Virus record (IMG/VR): IMGVR_UViG_3300042311_000577
Location: 58,795 to 122,794 of that record
From: a virus
Reading direction: 5' to 3' (one strand)
DNA length: 64,000 bases
A program made the position numbers and the translations under genes. Of the stretch, positions 59,355-64,000 are shown in pieces. Position 1 is the stretch's first letter. Every line of letters begins with the position of its first letter. The notes below the pieces were generated by a model, which worked only from the letters and a program-made list of their open reading frames with translations, was not told the origin of the DNA and searched no databases.

Positions 59355-59387
59355 TTTGCATTTGTATTCCTAATGGAATACTGCAAA
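59355..59387 (+). repeat. 13-bp stem hairpin after element copy 3
   Basis: TTTGCA plus GTATTCC on the left pair with GGAATAC plus TGCAAA on the right, with loop TAAT and a 3-base bulge. Same position relative to the element as the palindromes after copies 1 and 2. Confidence 0.7.
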
Positions 59388-59736
59388 CCTGACAGTTGAT
59401 ATATTAAAATTTTCTACATAGAAAATATAAAGCAGCAGGCTACTTGCTACTTGCTACTTTCAGCTTTCATATTTCTACATTATAGTATTATTCACACTAT
59501 AATTTACACATCATGCATACTCACCCGGGAATGCTTGATACCTGCAGTATAGTAATTGTACATTACTTGTAAATTTCAAAGCTTATTTTATCTAAGCTTA
59601 TGTATGTTATTGTTATTGAGTATCACTCTCATACCAATACTATACTATCTATCTAGAAAACATATATACTATATAATACTTTAGTATTATTATATATTTT
59701 ATATAGCTAAACCTAGTAACCAATAAATATCAATAT

Positions 59737-60012
59737 ATGAAAACAAGAAACTATGATTTACTTGTTATAGGCATTATGATAGGAACATTAGCTACTGTTC
59801 TTATAGATGTACTATTATCTTTTGCTTTCTCTTTAGATAGAGAGAACAAGTCTCCGGAAAAATCCTACAAGGCTGTAGGTGGTAATATTGACATAGAATA
59901 TTACTTGGAAGTATCTGAAGACTCAATTTGGGTTGAAGGTGTACAATCTAAGAAAGTATACAGTGGTAAATACTCTGACTTGGATTCATTAATCAATGTA
60001 GATAACTTATAG
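59737..60012 (+). CDS. Small membrane-anchored protein
   Basis: 91 residues. A single N-terminal hydrophobic segment (LLVIGIMIGTLATVLIDVLL) anchors a C-terminal soluble part (about 35-91, KAVGGNIDIEYYLEVSEDSI). Its charges suggest the soluble part faces outside. Possible superinfection-exclusion or host-modifying early protein, unproven. Its stop codon lies in the loop of the hairpin AGATAACTTATAGTTATCT, a possible terminator without a strong T-run. Confidence 0.55.
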   Translation: MKTRNYDLLVIGIMIGTLATVLIDVLLSFAFSLDRENKSPEKSYKAVGGNIDIEYYLEVSEDSIWVEGVQSKKVYSGKYSDLDSLINVDNL

Positions 60013-60018
60013 TTATCT
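60000..60018 (+). repeat. Hairpin overlapping a stop codon
   Basis: AGATAAC/GTTATCT, a 7-bp stem with a 5-base loop containing the end of the 91-residue gene. Weak T-run, so its role as a terminator is uncertain. Confidence 0.5.
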
Positions 60019-60499
60019 ATTCCTTACTGTTAGCAAACAGTGACAAACCTGTGGGGCTACTATTGGGTTCTATATTTCTCCTGCAAAGAGATTTATAGTG
60101 CTACATATCATTTGCAGTGATATAATCCAAAGTTAGTGCAGACTTAAAAATCAGGTATTTTACATATAGCATATTGATAAAGCTATATGAGTTTAATTTA
60201 AACTAGACAGTTTTATACACGGGAGCAATCTGGCAGTGTGATCCTGTTGACCACAGCAGTAATATGTGGTATGTCATTTATCTATTCTCCTACACAAGAT
60301 TCCACTTGGGAGAATACAGCTGACTGAAGTGGAATTCAGTTTTACTTACAAGAATAGAACTCAGCGGTTCTTACTATGATCTAGGAAATCATATGTGCTT
60401 GTATTTTATGTGTAATTGAGCACAACATTATTATCTAACTATGATCTAGTCCTGTGTACCTAGCACAGGCAAGTCCTCAAATTAAAAAAATTAAAAGCT
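60013..60499 (+). other. 487-base non-coding interval with serial hairpins
   Basis: No frame resembles a protein. Perfect short stems occur in series: ACTGTT/AACAGT, CTGCAAA/TTTGCAG, ACCACA/TGTGGT, a pseudoknot-like pair, AGAAC/GTTCT, TGTGCT/AGCACA and CCTGTG/CACAGG. An 11-base direct repeat CTATGATCTAG is also present. The density suggests a folded transcript or a recombination/origin zone. No tRNA pattern (no T-arm GGTTCRA) was found. Confidence 0.55.
60283..60335 (+). ncRNA. Candidate pseudoknot
   Basis: Stem A: TATTCTCC with GGAGAATA (8 bp). Stem B: ATTCCACTT with AAGTGGAAT (9 bp). The 5' arm of B lies in the loop of A and its 3' arm follows A, so the two stems interleave as an H-type pseudoknot, or else compete with each other. 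Confidence 0.5.
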
Positions 60500-60736
60500 A
60501 TGATTTCAAATTCAATGATTGCAAACAGAGAGTACGTGGATACTTATATGCATTTTAACACTAAAATTACTGAAGAGTTGATTAAAACAGCTGAAAAACT
60601 ATTCAGAAGAGAACTAACTCCTCATCAAACTAGAGAGATTCATAAAATGGAACTCAAAGATAAGCAGTGGTTACTTAAACAGTATAAATCAGATATCAAG
60701 TTCACTAAAGAACCTGATCTTGATCATTTATACTAA
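60500..60736 (+). CDS. Small helical early protein
   Basis: 78 residues, basic and helical: MISNSMIANREYVDTYMHFN, then EELIKTAEKLFRRELTPHQT and KDKQWLLKQYKSDIKFTKE. It follows the 487-base structured interval. The AT-rich leader AAATTAAAAAAATTAAAAGC precedes the ATG. The gene's 3' end has a TGAGCA/TGCTCA hairpin also present after the 258-residue gene. Function unknown. Confidence 0.55.
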   Translation: MISNSMIANREYVDTYMHFNTKITEELIKTAEKLFRRELTPHQTREIHKMELKDKQWLLKQYKSDIKFTKEPDLDHLY

Positions 60737-60747
60737 TGACCTTTCCT

Positions 60748-60770
60748 GAGCATGAATTAAAACTGCTCAT
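60748..60770 (+). repeat. 3' hairpin TGAGCA/TGCTCA, copy 1
   Basis: Shares TCCTGAGCA and AAACTGCTCATT with a second copy about 1.1 kb downstream, each just after a stop codon. Perhaps a transcript end or processing signal. There is no T-run. Confidence 0.5.
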
Positions 60771-60771
60771 T

Positions 60772-60878
60772 ACTCTCATCCAAGCAGGATAAAGATATAA
60801 CCCCAAAATCATACTAGCATTAGTCATATGTACGAAGCAGGAACTTTGGGCAATCAAGGGTTGCAACCTTGTGAGAGT
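60772..60878 (+). ncRNA. Candidate structured RNA, domain 1
   Basis: ACTCTCA pairs with TGAGAGT over about 90 bases. Inside lie CCCAAA/TTTGGG and the hairpin CAAGGGTTGCAACCTTG, giving a three-way junction. Nested pairing at three levels makes chance less likely, but no covariation could be tested. Confidence 0.45.
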
Positions 60879-60914
60879 ACTATTAATGCACCATTCCTGA
60901 TTCCCAAGGTCAGG

Positions 60915-61042
60915 CAGTTGTAATGTACCTCATAGATGTTCATATGCATGAGGCAAATGACATACATCACTGGTTGATTGGACTATAAATCCATGATGTT
61001 AGAAAGTGTCAGATACGTAATAGTATAAGTACATTACAACTG
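60915..61042 (+). ncRNA. Candidate structured RNA, domain 2 (14-bp closing stem)
   Basis: CAGTTGTAATGTAC pairs perfectly with GTACATTACAACTG across 100 bases. Internal stems are CCTCAT/ATGAGG and CATCA/TGATG. The long perfect closing stem is highly unlikely by chance and marks this as an RNA domain or a DNA cruciform site upstream of the 258-residue gene. Confidence 0.6.
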
Positions 61043-61100
61043 AGTGCAGAGGGGTAATTAACTTATAGAAACTTAATTAATAACTTAAAATTAAACTCAA

Positions 61101-61877
61101 ATGAAAATTCATTTACATTCAAAACAAGGTCTTTATGAAGTAGAGACCTATGGTAGAGAAACAATTACTTGTTCTACTAAGCATAACTTATTTCAAGTAC
61201 CAACTAGTGACTTCAAGTCATTTGCCGGTGGTAATTGGAACTTTAATATCAGCAAAGAAAAGATGGATTTATTTCTATCTGTTGTTCAACCTGAAAAATA
61301 TAAACTTCAAGTTGAGCAAGAAAATGAAATCATTACTCTTGCAGCAAGAATGGATATGATTAAAGAAGCTGTCAAAGCTTCATCTATACAATCTGTTGTT
61401 GAAGAAGAAGATGGTCCAACCAAAGAAGATTATGAAAAATGGTGGAGACAAGAATCTGATAAGAATTCTGAATTGAATAAAAAGATGAGAAAAATTGCTC
61501 ATGAAGTATATTCACAAAAACTTGATTTTAGCAACTTTCAGGTAACTAAAGGTATCAAGTTCATCATACAGCAGGATCATTATGATGATGATTCATATAG
61601 ATTCTGTTGGGATCCATATGGATTTGTATCTAATGGTCACAGTGATATCAGTAGTATTTTTTATGCTGATGATTATGGTACTGTTAGTGGTGGTTGGATC
61701 AAGATCTTTGAAGATAACGTGATTCTATACTACAAGTCAGGTGACTATGGAGTATATGATGATGCTATTGCTATGAAGTGTGCAAAGAAACTATTTCCTG
61801 GAAAGAATATACATTCTTATGCAGGAAGACAATGGGATGAAGAACTTGATAAAATGTTCTTTGATCTTCCATTCTAA
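61101..61877 (+). CDS. Hypothetical early protein
   Basis: 258 residues. A small N-terminal β-rich part (about 1-50, GLYEVETYGRETITCSTKHN) is followed by a charged helical region (70-150, EEEDGPTKEDYEKWWRQESD) and an aromatic, Asp-rich C-terminal domain (about 160-258, DDDSYRFCWDPYGFVSNGHS and KSGDYGVYDDAIAMKCAKKL). No family recognised. It lies downstream of a structured non-coding domain and is followed by the shared 3' hairpin. Early placement suggests host takeover or regulation, which is a guess. Confidence 0.6.
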   Translation: MKIHLHSKQGLYEVETYGRETITCSTKHNLFQVPTSDFKSFAGGNWNFNISKEKMDLFLSVVQPEKYKLQVEQENEIITLAARMDMIKEAVKASSIQSVVEEEDGPTKEDYEKWWRQESDKNSELNKKMRKIAHEVYSQKLDFSNFQVTKGIKFIIQQDHYDDDSYRFCWDPYGFVSNGHSDISSIFYADDYGTVSGGWIKIFEDNVILYYKSGDYGVYDDAIAMKCAKKLFPGKNIHSYAGRQWDEELDKMFFDLPF

Positions 61878-61884
61878 CTAGATG

Positions 61885-61911
61885 TCCTGAGCAGGACAAT
61901 AAACTGCTCAT
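61885..61911 (+). repeat. 3' hairpin TGAGCA/TGCTCA, copy 2
   Basis: Second copy of the 3' hairpin (TCCTGAGCA then AAACTGCTCATT) following the stop of the 258-residue gene. Confidence 0.5.
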
Positions 61912-61955
61912 TTACTTAAAAATTAATTCAAAAATCAATTTAAAACAAAAAGCAA

Positions 61956-62867
61956 ATGAGAAATTTAGCAAACAAAGGGTTGAGCATGTCCCAAGCACAA
62001 AGTATTAGTAATCTTTGTAATCAAAATGCACAAGAAATCCAAAGAGAATTGGATTCTTACAACAACTGTAGTAAATCTATTACAGTTGAAGGTCAGGTAT
62101 ATTCATTACAAGATGGAGCACCTATGCCGGATAACATCCTTGACTTATTGAAGAATAAGGGTGACTTGCATGCTTGTCAGGCTTTCTTGATGGAATCAAT
62201 CAAGAGCAAAGATGCTGAACTTTCTAGACTTAAGTATAGTCAACCTGATTTATCTCACTTAGTTAAACCTGAGAGAGAGTTAGTAGATGACTATAAGATA
62301 GAAGATGGTGTTGATGAATCATGGGGTTGGTCTCAATTATCTGATTCTTTATATGCTGAATACTTACAAGCTGAAGCAATGGCTTCACACTTGGGTCAAT
62401 TCATCCATAAAAGTGGTAAACTAACTCAATTGAGAAAGGAATTACCAAATACTCCTAGTATTGAGTGGTTTGAAGTTGAACAAGGTAAGAAGACACCAGT
62501 GAAGGTGACTAAGCATCATTTAGCTCCTGTCTTAATGAGTATTCATGAAGACATTGCTGAACAGCATAGAGTCTATGAGCAGAAAGTAAATTACTTTAAA
62601 GCCAAAGTTAAAAACTTGGTGAGTGATGAAAATGCTAGAATCCAAAGAGTTAATGCTGATAAAGCTGCTGAGTACTTAAAGCTTGAGAAAGAAGCTCATG
62701 AGAAGTATCAGTTATCAATGGATGCATACAATGGTGAAGTTCTTAGACTTACTATGGAGTTTAATTCTCAGAGAGAGTTAGACATCAAAAATACTGCAGC
62801 ATTGAGAATCAATGTTGATCCTAGATTTCAGCATGTAATTGACATGTTCATTGCACCTGAAAAATAG
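61956..62867 (+). CDS. Coiled-coil early protein
   Basis: 303 residues, predominantly helical. The beginning is MRNLANKGLSMSQAQSISNL. A long coiled coil spans about 200-280 (EQHRVYEQKVNYFKAKVKNL, DKAAEYLKLEKEAHEKYQLS). Cys residues near 22 and 38 are unpaired. It may oligomerise through the coil. No enzyme motif is seen. The stop is followed by a 10-bp hairpin. Function unknown. Confidence 0.6.
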   Translation: MRNLANKGLSMSQAQSISNLCNQNAQEIQRELDSYNNCSKSITVEGQVYSLQDGAPMPDNILDLLKNKGDLHACQAFLMESIKSKDAELSRLKYSQPDLSHLVKPERELVDDYKIEDGVDESWGWSQLSDSLYAEYLQAEAMASHLGQFIHKSGKLTQLRKELPNTPSIEWFEVEQGKKTPVKVTKHHLAPVLMSIHEDIAEQHRVYEQKVNYFKAKVKNLVSDENARIQRVNADKAAEYLKLEKEAHEKYQLSMDAYNGEVLRLTMEFNSQRELDIKNTAALRINVDPRFQHVIDMFIAPEK

Positions 62868-62881
62868 TGAACTAATTAGGT

Positions 62882-62916
62882 GAGTAAGAGATAAGCACAA
62901 GCTGATTCTCTTACTC
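62882..62916 (+). terminator. Hairpin after coiled-coil gene
   Basis: GAGTAAGAGA/TCTCTTACTC is a perfect 10-bp stem with a 15-base loop, 14 bases past the stop. Only a short TTTAT follows, so termination efficiency is uncertain. Confidence 0.6.
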
Positions 62917-62925
62917 TTTATACCT

Positions 62926-63182
62926 AGTGACAGAAATTTAGATAAAATTCAATGGTTGATAACCATTATAACATTATGGAATGTACTTTTAATACATAAA
63001 CCCAGAAACCGCTTCTCTTCAAAACTTATAAAACTGAGATAGAACTCACCGTTAGACAGGTTACTGCATCATAGATATGCTGTTGGCTAACATTGAGACT
63101 TGGTATTTGTATTTGCCTTTGTAGAAGAGAAGGTCTTTGAATTTGTATTTGAATTGGACTTTAGCTATATATTTCTGTCACT
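62926..63182 (+). ncRNA. Candidate structured RNA closed by a 12-bp repeat
   Basis: AGTGACAGAAAT pairs perfectly with ATTTCTGTCACT 233 bases later. Inside are ATGGTT-GAT-AACCAT, GTTAG/CTAAC and GCAT/ATGC stems. It ends 28 bases before the ATG of the next gene. Confidence 0.5.
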
Positions 63183-63210
63183 CGGTAACTATTTACTTAA
63201 AAATTATTCT

Positions 63211-63957
63211 ATGGAAAAACTTCAAATTTTAGATGGAGGTTATAGTTACAATAACTATAAAGAAATAATGCAGTATTCTGAAGAAAAACAACGCATGTTG
63301 TTTTATGGAAAGCAGGTTTATGACTGTAGCTATATTATAAGAAAAGAAACCGATACTCATATTTATTGGAAAGTTGTAAATAAAACACCAAAATTTTATA
63401 ATAACAAGTTATTTTATAAAACTGAGAATAAGTCAGGTATAACTTATGATAAGAAAACAAAATCAATTAAAATATGGTTTGGTTTACCTTATTACAGATT
63501 ATCTAATATTATTCTTGATGATGTTTATTCAACATTCAAAAAGAAATGGGTATTAAAATGTTCTACTGGAATTGGTTCATTGATTAACAATACAATATTT
63601 AAAAGAATACTTAAAGATAAGGTTCTTAATGAAAAGGATATTTGTAGAGATTATTTAAAAACTTGTCCGTATAAGCATAAAGAGATTGATCTTGATCAAT
63701 TTAAAAATTTTGCTTCTTCTCTATATACTTCACCAAAAACATATAGTGATTATTTTCTATGTGCAAAGGACTGTAGTGATTTAATGAAATTTCTTCCAAA
63801 TAACACATACAATCCGGTAGTAGATAGTTTAGTTAATAAGGCTCTTATGTTAGATGAAAAACTTGATTTTAGTTTATCTCAGAATGAGTTTGATAATTTA
63901 GAGATAAAATGGACAAAATTAGTTTCAGATAAAAATATAATACTTCAGTTTATATGA
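63211..63957 (+). CDS. Hypothetical protein
   Basis: 248 residues from the ATG giving MEKLQILDGGYSYNNYKEIM. An open frame continues upstream but its codons there show a different, repetitive composition, so this start is chosen. The protein is basic and aromatic, with mixed helix and β elements, and has Cys residues at about 130-200 in CRDYLKTCPYKHK and CAKDC. No family recognised. Its stop overlaps the next start as ATGA, so an operon continues to the right. Confidence 0.55.
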   Translation: MEKLQILDGGYSYNNYKEIMQYSEEKQRMLFYGKQVYDCSYIIRKETDTHIYWKVVNKTPKFYNNKLFYKTENKSGITYDKKTKSIKIWFGLPYYRLSNIILDDVYSTFKKKWVLKCSTGIGSLINNTIFKRILKDKVLNEKDICRDYLKTCPYKHKEIDLDQFKNFASSLYTSPKTYSDYFLCAKDCSDLMKFLPNNTYNPVVDSLVNKALMLDEKLDFSLSQNEFDNLEIKWTKLVSDKNIILQFI

Positions 63958-64000
63958 AAAATACAATTTTAGAAATAGAAAAACAGATTGCTTTGTGTAA
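63954..64000 (+). CDS. Start of a gene cut by the window edge
   Basis: Only 15 codons are visible, MKNTILEIEKQIALC, starting in an ATGA overlap with the preceding stop. The frame is open at the edge, so the gene is probably real, but nothing can be said about its product. Confidence 0.5.
   Translation, partial: MKNTILEIEKQIALC

Larger units (their letters stand above)
59265..59736 (+). other. Non-coding interval rich in inverted repeats
   Basis: 472 bases with no convincing frame. It holds the terminator of the acidic-tail gene, element copy 3 with its hairpin, a triplicated GCTACTT (around 59437-59460), an ATTATAGT/ACTATAAT inverted repeat (around 59479-59503), an AATTTACA/TGTAAATT pair enclosing about 70 bases (around 59500-59572), and an AT-only stretch with palindrome-like AATACTTTAGTATT before the next gene. 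Together this looks like a regulatory and structured-transcript zone. Confidence 0.55.
60737..61100 (+). other. 364-base non-coding interval with two multibranched folds
   Basis: No coding frame. It contains the shared 3' hairpin, a fold closed by ACTCTCA/TGAGAGT and a second fold closed by a 14-bp perfect inverted repeat. An AT-rich leader for the next gene fills the last 60 bases. Confidence 0.6.
62868..63210 (+). other. 343-base non-coding interval with terminator-like hairpin and enclosing inverted repeat
   Basis: No convincing frame: an open frame continues upstream of the 248-residue gene from about 63100, but its text is a Phe/Glu/Val-rich run and its first ATG lies within the inverted-repeat domain. 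Contents are the 62882-62916 hairpin, a closed RNA-like domain to 63182, and a short AT-rich leader. Confidence 0.55.

Noticed and set aside
39636-59716. A shared 16-base AT-rich string (TATATAGCTAAACCTA) near 39.64 and 59.70 kb
   Set aside because: A match of this length is expected by chance in an AT-rich 64 kb window, and the two contexts differ.
60013-61100. tRNA genes in the early intergenic gaps
   Set aside because: The hairpin density prompted a check, but no T-arm (GGTTCRA), anticodon stem or CCA-like end was found in either gap.
63100-63210. Upstream extension of the 248-residue gene
   Set aside because: The added text is Phe/Val/Glu repetitive, it lies within the enclosed inverted-repeat domain, and a normal ATG with an AT-rich leader exists at 63211.
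1-64000. CRISPR arrays, insertion sequences, integrase or attachment sites
   Set aside because: No regularly spaced repeats, transposase or integrase-like protein was seen. The phage appears lytic on the visible content, though genes outside the window could change this.

Overview
The window is a segment of a tailed-phage genome whose host is almost certainly a member of the Bacteroidota. Base composition is AT-rich (about one third G+C by eye). Genes are packed end to end with ATGA and TAATG overlaps. Shine-Dalgarno sequences are essentially absent, and several gene starts carry the Bacteroidota -7 promoter box TAnnTTTG. TerL, portal, scaffold and major capsid genes lie in one block. There is no tape measure, sheath or baseplate set, but there is a very large tail-stabilisation-type protein followed by giant low-complexity virion proteins. 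Together these suggest a crAss-like podovirus (Crassvirales or a close relative). That assignment is an inference from gene content and order, not a database result. The virion RNA polymerase expected in such phages is not inside the window.

Layout. Bases 1-58036 are all transcribed on the minus strand, so the biological order runs from right to left. (i) 58.0-54.4 kb holds small accessory genes: a HExxH peptidase-like protein, a GNAT/arginyltransferase-like protein, an Acb2/Tad1-hairpin-like anti-CBASS candidate, a GroES-like protein, a DUF3310 protein and a membrane protein. (ii) 54.3-49.9 kb holds a first set of fibre or decoration proteins. (iii) 49.8-48.0 kb is the lysis cassette: membrane proteins, a holin candidate and a PG-binding plus amidase endolysin. 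(iv) 47.9-42.4 kb holds a winged-helix-like protein, an HU/IHF-like protein, a zinc-ribbon protein, a PD-(D/E)XK nuclease and TerL. (v) 42.4-33.2 kb is the head module: portal, scaffold, major capsid, a run of tiny basic proteins and a connector-like protein. (vi) 33.2-24.2 kb holds a ferritin-like DUF5856 protein and a second, very cysteine-rich set of tail and fibre proteins. (vii) 24.1-16.4 kb holds tail-ring and tail-stabilisation proteins. (viii) 16.4-1 kb holds five giant virion proteins, probably cargo ejected with DNA, two of them with HExxH metallopeptidase motifs and one with a methyltransferase-like domain.

Bases 58037-64000 are divergent, transcribed on the plus strand, and very different in texture. 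They contain small unrecognised genes separated by 300-490 base gaps full of inverted repeats, three copies of a TCTAGCCCTT element each followed by a palindrome, and a GC-rich island at the divergent junction. This looks like the early region.

The most interesting material is of four kinds. The first is the modular, tag-bearing giant cargo proteins with paired metallopeptidase motifs. The second is the repeated element-plus-palindrome architecture of the early arm. The third is three or more large intergenic domains closed by 12-14 bp perfect inverted repeats, which are candidate structured RNAs. The fourth is a recurrent TTxGTATATTA element at structural-gene starts.
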